This document shows, piece after piece, positions 8,538 to 16,517 of a stretch of 52,405 bases of DNA; the first letter of the stretch is position 1; the number at the start of each line of letters is the position of its first letter. This DNA is from a virus. Under the pieces are notes generated by a model. It was not told the DNA's origin, searched no databases, and worked only from the letters and a program-made list of their open reading frames with translations. The stretch spans positions 1 through 52,405 of the IMG/VR virus record IMGVR_UViG_3300021440_000028, one strand, 5' to 3'. A program made the translations under genes and the position numbers.

Positions 8538-8948
8538 ATGGCGCGCTCTATCGCATCCCGGCTGGCCGAGTACCTAGCCGGCGGCCATCGCTTTGACTGG
8601 TCCGACAGCAACTGCGCGCAGTTCGCCTCCGGCTGGGTCCGTGCGGTCGAAGGCCGGGCAGTCGCTGCGCCGTCGCTGCGCGACTTGGCGCATTCGCGCC
8701 GCGTGCTGGCCAGGCTGGGCGGCACCCTGCGCGCTGCCGTGACCGCCGAGCTGGCGCGCGATCCTGTGCCGCCTTCCATGGCGCGGCCCGGCGACGTGGT
8801 GCTGGTCGAGCGCGACGGCGGCCAGACGTTGGGTCTGTGCGCCGGCCAGACAGCTGCAGTCCTGACAGCGGCCGGCGTCTCCAATCTCCCCATGCAGGCG
8901 GCTTCGGCGGCCTGGCACATCGAGCCCGCAGCATGCGCAACCGCCTGA
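8538..8948 (+). CDS. NlpC/P60-like tail tip protein (DUF6950 family)
   Basis: The roughly 136-residue product has the motif SDSNCAQFASGWV near residue 27, placing a cysteine where NlpC/P60-type enzymes have their nucleophile. It also has MARPGDVVLVERDGGQTLGLC around residue 85 and AWHIEP at the end, matching DUF6950. It is the gp14/K-like member of the tail tip set and may trim or open peptidoglycan during entry. A GTG at 8532, overlapping the previous stop, is an alternative start. I would not count it as the lysis enzyme. Confidence 0.7.
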   Translation: MARSIASRLAEYLAGGHRFDWSDSNCAQFASGWVRAVEGRAVAAPSLRDLAHSRRVLARLGGTLRAAVTAELARDPVPPSMARPGDVVLVERDGGQTLGLCAGQTAAVLTAAGVSNLPMQAASAAWHIEPAACATA

Positions 8949-11824
8949 CCGCCATCGCCACCGCCTGCGCGCTGCTGGCCCTGCCGGCGGCGGTACAGGC
9001 CGACCCCATCTCGCTGATCGCCGCCGGGTCGGCAGCCGGCTTCACGGGCACCGCGGCGCTGGTCGCCGGCGCGATCGCCACCTATGGCGGCTACGTGCTG
9101 CTGGCTGCCAACATCTACGGCGGCATCGACGCCCGCCGGCGCGCCAAGAACGCGCAGCGCGACGCCACCCGCGCGTACAACGCCAGCGTCACCGATCGCA
9201 GCGTGACCGTGCCGCAAGGCACGCCACCCTGGCGCGTCGTCTACGGCGAGTGCATCACCGGCGGCGCCGTGGTGGCGATGTTCACCACGGACAAGACGAC
9301 CGCGGCATCCAGCGGCGGCGGCACCACAACGAAGCCGGACGGCCTGAAGCACCTGGTGATCCTGATGGCCTCGCACGAGGTCGAGGCGCTGGGCGAGTGC
9401 TTCATCGACGGCGTCAGCCTCGGCGCGCTGGACGCCGACGGCTACGCCACGGCCAGCGACTGGACCACGAACAGCGACAAGAAGCTGGTCACCGTCACCA
9501 TCACCGGCGGCTCGCTGACCGTGACCGCGCCGGCGACGTCGATCGTCAGCGCAGTCAGCAGCGGGTCGGATGAGTCGAACGGATCCTGGAGCGTTGACAG
9601 AACCGTCACGATTGGCGGCGGCGGCACCTTGCTGACCGTCACCGATGGGCTGGCCGAGGCCGGCGCCGTGACCGTGGTCTACGAGACCGCGCTCAACCCG
9701 GGCGTCATCCGTGTGCAGAAGCATCTGGGCACCGACAGCCAGACCGTCGACACCTACCTGAACGGCATCAAGCCGACCGAGTGGGACAGCAGCCATCGGC
9801 TGCGCGGCTGCGCCTACCTGGTCGTCACCCTGGATCTGGAGGACTCGCGATTCCAGGGTGGACCGCCGAATCTCACCTGCCGCGTCAAGGGCCGCAAGCT
9901 GTACGACCCGCGCAAGGACAGCACGAACGGCGGCACCGGCGCGCACCGCTACGCCGACCCGACCACCTGGGAATGGAGCGACAACCCAGCCCTGTGCACG
10001 CGCGACTGGATCGTCGGCGAGTACGGCATGGCCAGCGACAACGCCGACGTCGTCGACAGCTTCACCATCGCGGCAGCCAACGCCTGCGACGTGAGCATCA
10101 CGACCGACATCGGCGGCACGACGGCCGCCGATCGCACCTACCGCTGCAACGGCGTTGCCACGACCGAGGAATCGCGCGAGGCAGTGCTCGACAAGCTGGC
10201 CGACAGCATGGCCGGCTTTGCGATCTACGGCGCGCAGTGGCAGATCCTGGCCGGCGCCTGGACGCCGCCGGTGATGGATCTGACCGACGACGACCTAGAC
10301 GGCCAGATCGAGGTGCTGCAGGCCGGCGCGGGAATCGACGAGCTGGTCAATGGCGTGCGCGGAACCTACATCGGCGCCGACAGCGCCAGCCCGACAGACT
10401 TCGAGCCGTACCAGAACGCTACGTTCGTGACCGCCGACGGCGAGCCGCTGTGGCAGGACGTGGCGCTTCCGTTCACGAACAGCAAGCCGCACTGCGCCAA
10501 CATCGCGCGCATCCTTGTCGAGCGCGGCCGGAATAGCCAGGTCATCCAGTACCCGGCCAAGCTGCGCGCGTGGCCGCTACAGGTCGGCGACCGCGTGACC
10601 GTCACCAGCGCCGAATACGGCATCACGACGCCGAAGACCTACCGCGTCACCGACTGGCAGTTCGGCTTGTCCGCGCCGGTCACGCTGGCGCTGCAGGAAG
10701 ACGCGGCTGACGCCTACGACCTGGTCGATGCGGTCGAGGCCGATCCGACGCCCAACACCGACCTGCCGCCGCCGTGGCTGGTCGAGACCATCGCGCTGGC
10801 CGATCCTCAGAGCGGCACCGCGCACCTGGTGCGGGCAACTGACGGCACGATCACAACCCGCGTCTGGGTGTCGTGGTCCGCGCTGACCGGGGCCTACCTG
10901 CAGGACGGCCAGGGCATGGTCGTGATCCGCTGGCGCCGCGTCGGGACAGACGCGGAGTGGCGCGAGGTCGATGCCGACGCGGGCGACTCCGGCGCGTACC
11001 TGGTCGGCGCCCAGGACGGCGACCGGATCGTGGTCGAGGCCTGGGCGGCGAACAGCGCCGGCTTCCGCGGCCAGTCGGACACAAAGACGCACACGGTCAT
11101 CGGCAAGTCGGCGCCGCCGGCGGACGTGGCCGCCTTCACGGCGATTGAGTGGCCGCAAGGCGGCCGGGCGTACTACTGGGACATGCCGGCCGAACCGGAC
11201 CTCGACGGCTTCGTCGCCCGCTACTGCGACGCAACGCTCGACTACCCGTGGGGCCTGATGACGCCGCTGTGGGAGGCCGGCCGGCTGGACCGCAGCCGCC
11301 ACGCGCAGACGCCGGCCGATGGCGAGTGGGTCATCTCCATCAAGGCCCGCGACACCAGCGGTCACGAGAGCGCGAACGACAAGCGCATGACCATCCTGCT
11401 GGACGCTGGCGGCTTCGGCTCGCCCATCGCATCGATCGACGCCGGCGCGCTTGGCTGGCCTGGCACGAAGACCAACTGCGACGTCCTCGGCTACTACCTG
11501 ATCGAGATCGGCGCACTGACCTGGGACACGATCCCGACGACCTGGGACGCCTGGCTCGACTGGGATGGCGCCTCGGCCGGGTCGCTGGTCTATCAGCACA
11601 CGACGATCGACGTCGGCTCCTCGGCGGCCCGCCGCATCCGCGCTGGCCATGTCGCCGACGGCACCACCACCGTCGAGTACCAGAGCAGCACCGATGGCGT
11701 CAGCTACTCGGCATGGGCGGCGATCCCGTCCAGCACGGTCACCTTCCGCTACCTCCGCGTCCGCTGGACCGTGGCCGGCTCACTGCCGACCCTGTACCGC
11801 GCACAGGTCCGCATCTACTCCTGA
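8933..11824 (+). CDS. Tail tip host-specificity protein (J-like central fibre)
   Basis: The 963-residue product is the large tail-tip protein expected at this place. The chosen ATG overlaps the previous gene by 16 nt. Its first 24 residues (MRNRLTAIATACALLALPAA, then VQA) look like a cleavable signal peptide, followed by a second hydrophobic segment near residues 40-62. The phage tail motif VTVPQGTPPWRVVYGECITGG begins near residue 87. The middle carries hub-like domains (CTRDWIVGEYGM, QYPAKLRAWPLQVGDRVTV). FnIII-like repeats follow at about 620-800, and a C-terminal host-recognition region ends near residue 963. Confidence 0.85.
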   Translation: MRNRLTAIATACALLALPAAVQADPISLIAAGSAAGFTGTAALVAGAIATYGGYVLLAANIYGGIDARRRAKNAQRDATRAYNASVTDRSVTVPQGTPPWRVVYGECITGGAVVAMFTTDKTTAASSGGGTTTKPDGLKHLVILMASHEVEALGECFIDGVSLGALDADGYATASDWTTNSDKKLVTVTITGGSLTVTAPATSIVSAVSSGSDESNGSWSVDRTVTIGGGGTLLTVTDGLAEAGAVTVVYETALNPGVIRVQKHLGTDSQTVDTYLNGIKPTEWDSSHRLRGCAYLVVTLDLEDSRFQGGPPNLTCRVKGRKLYDPRKDSTNGGTGAHRYADPTTWEWSDNPALCTRDWIVGEYGMASDNADVVDSFTIAAANACDVSITTDIGGTTAADRTYRCNGVATTEESREAVLDKLADSMAGFAIYGAQWQILAGAWTPPVMDLTDDDLDGQIEVLQAGAGIDELVNGVRGTYIGADSASPTDFEPYQNATFVTADGEPLWQDVALPFTNSKPHCANIARILVERGRNSQVIQYPAKLRAWPLQVGDRVTVTSAEYGITTPKTYRVTDWQFGLSAPVTLALQEDAADAYDLVDAVEADPTPNTDLPPPWLVETIALADPQSGTAHLVRATDGTITTRVWVSWSALTGAYLQDGQGMVVIRWRRVGTDAEWREVDADAGDSGAYLVGAQDGDRIVVEAWAANSAGFRGQSDTKTHTVIGKSAPPADVAAFTAIEWPQGGRAYYWDMPAEPDLDGFVARYCDATLDYPWGLMTPLWEAGRLDRSRHAQTPADGEWVISIKARDTSGHESANDKRMTILLDAGGFGSPIASIDAGALGWPGTKTNCDVLGYYLIEIGALTWDTIPTTWDAWLDWDGASAGSLVYQHTTIDVGSSAARRIRAGHVADGTTTVEYQSSTDGVSYSAWAAIPSSTVTFRYLRVRWTVAGSLPTLYRAQVRIYS

Positions 11825-11832
11825 GAGGCCCC

Positions 11833-12780
11833 ATGGCAGACATCAGCACCGCAAACCTCGACTCCGGCTCCGACAGCCCGCGGCTGGCCCGCGCCCAGCT
11901 GCTGGAGGTCGTGCAGCGCGTCAACGACTACGCCGACGAGTTCAGCGCGCCATTCCTGGCCGCTGGCAACGGGGCGCGGGACCAGAACAACGCCAGTGGC
12001 GACGCGGCGCACTTGTGGGAGGTCACGAACGACAACAGCGCCAACCAGGTGCTGCGGGTCAACAGCTATGGCGTGAGCGCCTTCGGCAACAACATGCACT
12101 GGTGCCGCTACAACGGCAGCGTCGCGTCGCCCAGCGCGATCGGCAGCGGGTCTTACCTGATGTCGATGGGCTTCCGCGGCTGGGACGGCTCGGGCGTGTT
12201 GTCGCAATCCGCTGCCGCCTTCCAGGTGCTGACGACCGAAGCCTGGAACTCTGGCGCGCACGGGCTGAAGTTCAACTTCGAGGTCAGCAAGGCAGGCACG
12301 GCCACGCGGCTGCCGGCCATGCAGATCTACGCCGGCAGCACGGACGGCGTGATCGTGCAGCTGGGCGACGGCACTGCGCTGTTGTCCCGGGTGCTGAACA
12401 ACAGCACCACGGGCGGCCTGCAGTTCCACGGCAGCTCGGACCAGAACGGCTCGCAGTCGATCTGGTACGGCAGCGCCCACGCGACGGTGGCGAACAACGC
12501 GCTGCACCGGGCCGACGTGCACCGATGGGAAAGCGTCGGCGCGACCGAGTACATGCGCCTGGACAGCGGCGGTCGGCTGGGCGTCAACACCGCGTCGCCG
12601 CACGCCTCGGCGCAGCTCGACGTGCAGTCGACCACCCGTGGTGTGCGCATGCCCAACATGACGACGACCCAGAAGAACGCAATCAGCAGCCCCGGTGCCG
12701 GCTTGATGGTCTTCGACACCACCCTGGGCAAGCTGTGCGTCTACACCGGCTCTGCCTGGCAGACCATCACCTCGGTGTGA
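11833..12780 (+). CDS. Tail fibre protein
   Basis: The 315-residue product starts 8 nt after the tip protein. The N-terminal 50 residues (LARAQLLEVVQRVNDYADEF) are a likely attachment helix and a beta-rich body follows. The last 60 residues (LDVQSTTRGVRMPNMTTTQ, then NAISSPGAGLMVFDTTLGKL, YTGSAWQTITS) are the common C-terminal tip of phage tail fibres. It is likely trimeric and receptor-binding. I see no separate chaperone gene. Confidence 0.8.
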   Translation: MADISTANLDSGSDSPRLARAQLLEVVQRVNDYADEFSAPFLAAGNGARDQNNASGDAAHLWEVTNDNSANQVLRVNSYGVSAFGNNMHWCRYNGSVASPSAIGSGSYLMSMGFRGWDGSGVLSQSAAAFQVLTTEAWNSGAHGLKFNFEVSKAGTATRLPAMQIYAGSTDGVIVQLGDGTALLSRVLNNSTTGGLQFHGSSDQNGSQSIWYGSAHATVANNALHRADVHRWESVGATEYMRLDSGGRLGVNTASPHASAQLDVQSTTRGVRMPNMTTTQKNAISSPGAGLMVFDTTLGKLCVYTGSAWQTITSV

Positions 12781-12796
12781 TTGCGAGGTCAGGGCC

Positions 12797-13138
12797 ATGA
12801 ATGATGCGCAGCACAACGCATTCCAGGACTACACCGTCGGCCAGTTTGACCGGGTGGATTCCGAGTTGGCAGCCATGAAGCAGGCGAATGCCGAAGCCAT
12901 CGCCGCGGCGGTCGAGGCTGGGATCATGGCCGCCGCCAGTAACCCGGCGCTCTGGCAGGCTGCAGGCGCCGCCATGCGACAGCAGGCGCAGAGCGCTGCC
13001 GGTGGCTGGCTGCTGGGCGGGCTGTTCAAGGCGCTGAAGCAGGTTGCCTGGATTGCGGTTTTTGTCCTGGCCGCTTACCAGTTTGCAGGTTGGGCCGGCG
13101 TGATGGGTCTCCTGAAAACCCAGGCGGTGCAGCCATGA
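12797..13138 (+). CDS. Small membrane protein, holin-associated
   Basis: The 113-residue product has a soluble helical N-terminal part (residues 1-75, rich in A, E and Q) and one transmembrane segment (VAWIAVFVLAAYQFAGWAGV, about 86-105). It lies directly after the tail fibre and overlaps the next, holin-like gene by 4 nt, the usual lysis position. It could be a holin or an accessory membrane protein; family not recognised. Confidence 0.55.
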   Translation: MNDAQHNAFQDYTVGQFDRVDSELAAMKQANAEAIAAAVEAGIMAAASNPALWQAAGAAMRQQAQSAAGGWLLGGLFKALKQVAWIAVFVLAAYQFAGWAGVMGLLKTQAVQP

Positions 13139-13347
13139 AGCCAGCCGCCTGGTACACCGCGGCTGTCACAGCCGCCATTCTTCCGCTGGTCTACTGGACC
13201 ACCTGGCGCGTGCTGACCGGGCCGTTCAGCGTCGAAGTGCAGAGCATGGTCGTTGGCGCCGTCGTCAGCGGCGGGCTGTCCAGCGTCACAGGGTTTTGGC
13301 TCGGTTCATCGGCCAGCAGCCAGCGCAAGGACGAGCGCGGCGGGTGA
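13135..13347 (+). CDS. Putative class II holin
   Basis: The 70-residue product is predicted to have two transmembrane segments (about 6-25, AAVTAAILPLVYWTTW; and about 38-58, VVGAVVSGGLSSVTGFWLG) and a charged C-terminus SQRKDERGG, the layout of class II holins. Its ATGA overlap with the upstream membrane protein suggests a two-gene unit. A holin should release an endolysin, but no recognisable endolysin follows. Confidence 0.6.
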   Translation: MKPAAWYTAAVTAAILPLVYWTTWRVLTGPFSVEVQSMVVGAVVSGGLSSVTGFWLGSSASSQRKDERGG

Positions 13348-13378
13348 TCTTCAGCCCGGCGCTACAGTCGCGCCGACG

Positions 13379-13594
13379 ATGCTGCCACCCATCCCGCCCG
13401 TCTTCCAGCGCGACCCCCGCAGCCCGGCAGTGCTGCCGCGCGGCTGCGAATCCCTGGTGGCGTTTCGCTCCACCGGCTGGCCCGTGGCCCTCGTCATCCC
13501 GGCCGACTCAGGGCTGATGGATCCGGCCTGTGGCTACTGGCACGGCTTTGCTGCGGCGAACAGCGACGGCCCACCGGATCACGCCGGCGCATAG
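13379..13594 (+). CDS. Hypothetical protein at end of late operon
   Basis: A 71-residue open frame, MLPPIPPVFQRDPRSPAVLP..., follows 31 nt after the holin and ends convergently, overlapping the leftward gene at 13579-13926 by 16 nt. It has one likely beta hairpin (SLVAFRSTGWPVALVIPAD) and no signal peptide. Position suggests a lysis-cassette or late accessory protein, but nothing in it resembles an endolysin or spanin. Gene reality is moderate. Confidence 0.45.
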   Translation: MLPPIPPVFQRDPRSPAVLPRGCESLVAFRSTGWPVALVIPADSGLMDPACGYWHGFAAANSDGPPDHAGA

Positions 13595-13926
13595 CTCGGG
13601 TCGCGCACCACCGCCGACGGCGGATCTGGGTCGTACGGCCGCGGCGGGCCGCCGCTGACAAGCCGGCACCACCACTCCTGGACGTGGCGCTCGCCGTCGG
13701 TCACCTCGACGCCGGCCAGCACCATGCTGCTGCCGGCGATCCGACCGACCGTGACGCGCTCCATGCGCGCCAGCTCGGCGCCGGCTGCGGTCAGGGTGGC
13801 GATCAGGCCGTAGCGGGCGCCGGTGTCGGTGGTGGCCACGTCGCCACGCACAGGCACCTCGCGCAGTACGTCGGCGCGCAGGAGTCGGCGGCCCTCACGG
13901 CGCAGAAGAACAACGTCGAACAGCAT
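13579..13926 (-). CDS. Hypothetical protein downstream of attP
   Basis: The 115-residue product starts MLFDVVLLRREGRRLLRADV and reads as a beta-rich domain (TDTGARYGLIATLTAAGAEL, VTVGRIAGSSMVLAGVEVTD, ERHVQEWWCRLV) followed by a Pro-rich tail. Composition is that of a real soluble protein. It lies beyond the terminator that follows the integrase, so it needs its own promoter; none is obvious. In the prophage, cutting at attP would place it at the far end from the integrase. Confidence 0.55.
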   Translation of the reverse strand: MLFDVVLLRREGRRLLRADVLREVPVRGDVATTDTGARYGLIATLTAAGAELARMERVTVGRIAGSSMVLAGVEVTDGERHVQEWWCRLVSGGPPRPYDPDPPSAVVRDPSYAPA

Positions 13927-13974
13927 GCCGAGAGGGTAGGGCGGAGGTGGATCAGAAACTGTGCCAGGGCTGCT

Positions 13975-13982
13975 GGATATTG
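13975..13982 (+). promoter_or_regulatory. Candidate integrase arm site 1
   Basis: GGATATTG followed by GACAGCGTC. The same sentence (GGATATTG A ACA C CGTC) recurs at 14241 and an inverted core at 14003-14010. Together they flank the tRNA-Asn core, as arm-type integrase sites do. Confidence 0.45.
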
Positions 13983-14002
13983 GACAGCGTCCAACTGGCG
14001 TT

Positions 14003-14010
14003 CAATATCC
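14003..14010 (-). promoter_or_regulatory. Candidate integrase arm site 2 (inverted)
   Basis: CAATATCC on the plus strand (GGATATTG on the minus strand) within ttcaatatccgg. It forms an inverted pair with 13975-13982. A looser inverted match lies at 14181-14191 (ccaatatatcc). Confidence 0.4.
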
Positions 14011-14019
14011 GGCAAGTTA

Positions 14020-14062
14020 GAAAAGAAAAAGGCACCTAGCCTTGTGGGCTAAGTGCCTGTTT
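14020..14062 (-). terminator. Strong intrinsic terminator after the integrase operon
   Basis: AGGCACCTAGCC and GGCTAAGTGCCT form a 12-bp stem with one mismatch and a 5-nt loop. On the minus strand it is followed by a T-rich run (TTTTTCTTTTCT, plus-strand agaaaagaaaaa). It should end leftward transcription coming out of the integrase and attP region. Confidence 0.75.
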
Positions 14063-14077
14063 CATATCGGTTTTCTT

Positions 14078-14122
14078 TGGCTCCCCGACCTGGGCTCGAA
14101 CCAGGGACCTACGGATTAACAG
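14078..14122 (-). other. attP: attP core identical in form to 3' end of tRNA-Asn(GUU)
   Basis: Read on the minus strand, this 45-nt segment has CTGTTAATC (anticodon GUU with its flanks), the T-arm GGTTCGAGCC and a 3' acceptor ending in GCCA. Only the 3' half of a tRNA is present, with no D-arm or 5' acceptor. This is what a phage attachment core that restores the host tRNA upon integration looks like. It lies 134 nt beyond the integrase stop. Confidence 0.8.
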
Positions 14123-14240
14123 GCGGCGGGTGCAATCGGGCTGGACTCCGCGCCAATGCTCAAAATCTGCCGGTGCACCTCCAATATATCCGAGGCCCCG
14201 TTACAAATTTCTACCTGCGGACGCCCTGCTCGAAACTACT

Positions 14241-14248
14241 GGATATTG
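14241..14248 (+). promoter_or_regulatory. Candidate integrase arm site 3
   Basis: GGATATTG followed by AACACCGTC, matching the copy at 13975 at most positions, including the preceding CTxCT. It lies on the other side of the attachment core and directly abuts the integrase 3' end. Confidence 0.45.
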
Positions 14249-14255
14249 AACACCG

Positions 14256-15341
14256 TCAGGCCGTGATTTTCCGGTCGTTCGGCGCTACGGTCTGCGTCCA
14301 CCTGGCCTTGATGTAGATCTCGGTCGTGCTGGCCTTCGAGTGGCCGCACAGCAGCTGGATGCGCTCGATCGGCTCGCCGGCCAGCCACATGTCAGTGGCG
14401 CCCTTGCCCTTCAGGTCGCGAAAGCCGAAGGCGGGCATCTTGGCCAGCGCCTTGTGCTTCTGCCGGGCCTTGCCCTGGGCCCGCTTCAGCATCGCGCTGA
14501 TCCCGCTGTAGCTGTAGGCCTCGCCGGTCAGCGTGTGCACGATTGGTTGATGCAGCACCGGCACGGCACCGATGGCCTGATCCAGCAGCGCGGCCAGGTC
14601 TCCGGTCACCGCAATCTGCACGCCGCGGCCGGTCTTGCGCTGCTGGAACGCCAGCACGCGGCCACCCTCGGGCGACTGCTTCACCACCGCCGCCGTCCAG
14701 CCCAGGATGTCGGACTCGGGGCGCTGCAGGGTGCGATAGGTCAGCTCCATCAACAGCCGCACGGTGGGGGGCGCCTCTTCGTAGACGGCCTGGTACTCAG
14801 CATCGGTCACGTAGCGGGCGCGTGCGGTTTCGCTGTTGCGCTGGATGCCGCTCGCTCGCATGCACGGGTTGATCTTCAGGCCGCCGTGCCGGTTGCGCAG
14901 CATCCAGCTGATGCACGACGACAGCGCCGCGCGCTCGCGGTTGGCGCGGACCGCCCGGCCTTCTTTCGCCCCCTCCTTCAGGTAGGCGTCGATGTGGTGG
15001 GGCTCGATCTGCTGCGGCAGGAAGTGGCCGAAGATCTGGCGCAGCATGCCCGGTTCGTCGGCCGTGCCGAACGCATCCTGGTAGTCCTTCAGGGTGCGCT
15101 CGCTGCGGAGCTTGGCGCGAACCTGCTGCTCGAAGTCCAGCAGGAACTGCTGCATGAACCAGGTCATCGTGCCGTAGGTGCCTGTCGGGTCAGCGTAGTG
15201 CTCGGCTTTGCGCTTCGCCGCGGCCAGGTCCTTGCCCAGGTTCTCCCACTTGCCTGACCGGTGGGCGTAGAAGAACGAGCCGTGGCGCAGGTACACCCGC
15301 TGCGGCAGGCCCAGGCTGTCGTCCTTACGCTTTCTGCCCAC
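14256..15341 (-). CDS. int: Tyrosine-type site-specific integrase
   Basis: The 361-residue product has an N-terminal arm-binding part (residues 1-60), a core-binding SAM-like domain (60-165) and a catalytic domain. Visible active-site positions are Arg207 (YRTLQRPESD), Lys236 (QQRKTGRG), Arg308/Lys311 (FGFRDLKGKGATD), His334 (LLCGHSKAS) and Tyr343 (TTEIYIK). The usual box II HxxR is replaced by RDLK, as in related integrases with RDLR. The gene ends beside attP and starts inside the DUF4224 gene (17-nt overlap), making it the last gene of the long leftward operon. Confidence 0.9.
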   Translation of the reverse strand: MGRKRKDDSLGLPQRVYLRHGSFFYAHRSGKWENLGKDLAAAKRKAEHYADPTGTYGTMTWFMQQFLLDFEQQVRAKLRSERTLKDYQDAFGTADEPGMLRQIFGHFLPQQIEPHHIDAYLKEGAKEGRAVRANRERAALSSCISWMLRNRHGGLKINPCMRASGIQRNSETARARYVTDAEYQAVYEEAPPTVRLLMELTYRTLQRPESDILGWTAAVVKQSPEGGRVLAFQQRKTGRGVQIAVTGDLAALLDQAIGAVPVLHQPIVHTLTGEAYSYSGISAMLKRAQGKARQKHKALAKMPAFGFRDLKGKGATDMWLAGEPIERIQLLCGHSKASTTEIYIKARWTQTVAPNDRKITA

Positions 15342-15618
15342 GCTTCACCCCCCCGCGCCGCATGGCCGACAGGTCAAATACCGGGGCCGGCAGTTTCCCG
15401 TCCGCATCGGCCCCGCTGGCATCGTTCGCCGGCATCATGCGCCCAGCGCCCAGCACGCGCTCCAACTCGCTGCGCATCAGCAGCGGCCGGCCGTTGGGCT
15501 TGCGCTCGACGTGCAGGCCCAGGCGCTTCAGGTAGCGCAGCTGCGCGGCCGGCTGCTCCAGGCCATCGCACAGTGCCTGCAGCTCGGCGTCGGAGAGGAA
15601 GGGAAGGGCGGCGGTCAT
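15325..15618 (-). CDS. DUF4224 protein, integrase partner
   Basis: The 97-residue product has LPFLSDAELQALCDGL near its N-terminus, then QLRYLKRLGLHVERKPNGRP and LLMRSELERVLG, the DUF4224 signature found directly upstream of phage integrases. Its helical plus winged layout suggests DNA binding. A role as excisionase-like accessory factor is an inference from its constant pairing with integrase. It overlaps both neighbours. Confidence 0.75.
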   Translation of the reverse strand: MTAALPFLSDAELQALCDGLEQPAAQLRYLKRLGLHVERKPNGRPLLMRSELERVLGAGRMMPANDASGADADGKLPAPVFDLSAMRRGGVKRGQKA

Positions 15619-16007
15619 GGCTTGGCGTCCTCGGTGTCGGCCGGGCTGTACTCGTGCTGCGCCAGCAGCGCCATCACGGCGGCCGGCAGCGGCGTCGCGG
15701 CAAGCTGCGTCCGCACGCTGGCCCAGCCAGCGCAGATCCGGCCATCCAGCGGCGCGTGGCACAGAAAGGGCTTGCCCTCGGCCGCAGCCTTCAGGAAGTC
15801 GAGCTGCGTCTGCAGGCAACCGTTCGGCACGCTGCCGGGCTGGCACGCGCAGGTCTTGCACATCTCGTCGCGCAGGCCTGGCGCCTTGATGGCATCCAGG
15901 CCCAGGGCGACCAGGCGGGCGCGACCCAGCTCGGCCAGGCGTGCGGCGCTCTTGCCCATGGCGCGGCCCTGCGGGCTGACGCGGCTGTGGTGCTTGTCGC
16001 CGCTCAT
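15615..16007 (-). CDS. Cys-rich phage protein, putative Zn-binding
   Basis: The 130-residue product has a basic N-terminal half (RAMGKSAARLAELGRARLVA) and a Cys/His-rich half with CKTCACQPGSVPNGC, then PFLCHAP and GRICAGW. That CxxC...C...CH...C pattern recurs in small phage early proteins and probably binds Zn. Its start overlaps the upstream stop and its end overlaps the DUF4224 start, so it belongs to the integrase-proximal operon. Function unknown. Confidence 0.7.
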   Translation of the reverse strand: MSGDKHHSRVSPQGRAMGKSAARLAELGRARLVALGLDAIKAPGLRDEMCKTCACQPGSVPNGCLQTQLDFLKAAAEGKPFLCHAPLDGRICAGWASVRTQLAATPLPAAVMALLAQHEYSPADTEDAKP

Positions 16008-16270
16008 TGGATCGGCCTCAGCGTCGCCGGCTTCTTCGGCATGCTGCGCAGCACGAACTGCGCGGTGCCCAGCAGGCGATCGAATGCCGTGTCGGCACCC
16101 TCGGCGTTGGCCATCATCACGCCGGTGACACTGGCCAGCTTCATCAGGTAGTTCCCCATCGCCACGGGGTCAGGGCAGGCCATCCGGCAGGCGGTCAGGT
16201 AGTCGCCGACGGCCTTCTTCGCCAGTTCCTCGGCCTCGGCTGGCGTGGCGGGCTTCTTCGGTTCGGTCAT
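16004..16270 (-). CDS. Hypothetical protein with duplicated C-terminal module
   Basis: The 88-residue product has a soluble N-terminal half (KKPATPAEAEELAKKAVGDY) and a C-terminal half beginning MKLASVTGVMMANAEGADTA at residue 43. The same C-terminal half, 91% identical in DNA over 119 bp, ends the membrane protein at 18672-18980. It may be an oligomerisation or partner-binding module. Starts and stops touch those of its neighbours. Confidence 0.65.
   Translation of the reverse strand: MTEPKKPATPAEAEELAKKAVGDYLTACRMACPDPVAMGNYLMKLASVTGVMMANAEGADTAFDRLLGTAQFVLRSMPKKPATLRPIQ
16026..16144 (-). repeat. 119-bp duplicated gene module, copy A
   Basis: Ungapped match to 18694-18812 with 11 differences by my count (about 91% identity), most in codons that keep the protein similar. 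It encodes the C-terminal part of the 88-residue protein. Confidence 0.85.
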
Positions 16271-16515
16271 CACAGCTCCAGGCTTCCCTGCGCCGGTGCG
16301 CCTTGTGCGGCGCACGTCGGGCAGAGGTGGGTGTCGGGGCCGGTCACCGTGGCGCACTGCGCGCACAGGTGCCGGCTGCAGGTGCCGCTGCGGCGCCTGG
16401 TCGGCGCGTCGCACTGGAACGCCGACGGCTTGCCGCAGGCGCAGCGCGGGCGCGGCGTGCGGCTGCAGATGAAGCCGTTGGCGCCGCCTTGCAGGGTGAA
16501 GGGGGTGCAGGGCAT
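16270..16515 (-). CDS. Small zinc-ribbon protein
   Basis: The 81-residue product holds at least four Cys pairs or singles in Zn-ribbon spacing: CACGKPSAFQCDA, RRSGTCSRHLCAQC and HLCPTC. It resembles small early phage proteins that bind nucleic acid or partner proteins. It starts 2 nt downstream of the next gene upstream in the operon and overlaps its downstream neighbour by one base. Confidence 0.65.
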   Translation of the reverse strand: MPCTPFTLQGGANGFICSRTPRPRCACGKPSAFQCDAPTRRRSGTCSRHLCAQCATVTGPDTHLCPTCAAQGAPAQGSLEL

Positions 16516-16517
16516 GG

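Larger units (their letters stand above)
13927..14255. other. Non-coding attP region
   Basis: This 329-nt gap holds three close copies of GGATATTG (two direct, one inverted), a strong leftward terminator at about 14020-14062 and the tRNA-Asn-derived attachment core at 14078-14122. The rest is AT-richer than the genome. No gene is credible here. Confidence 0.75.

Noticed and set aside
14078-14122. A phage tRNA gene
   Set aside because: Only the 3' half of a tRNA is present, with no D-arm or 5' acceptor strand; it is the attachment core.
14053-14316. 87-residue plus-strand frame with PRPGLEPGTYGLTGGG
   Set aside because: This is the translation of the tRNA-Asn fragment at attP, a common false protein.
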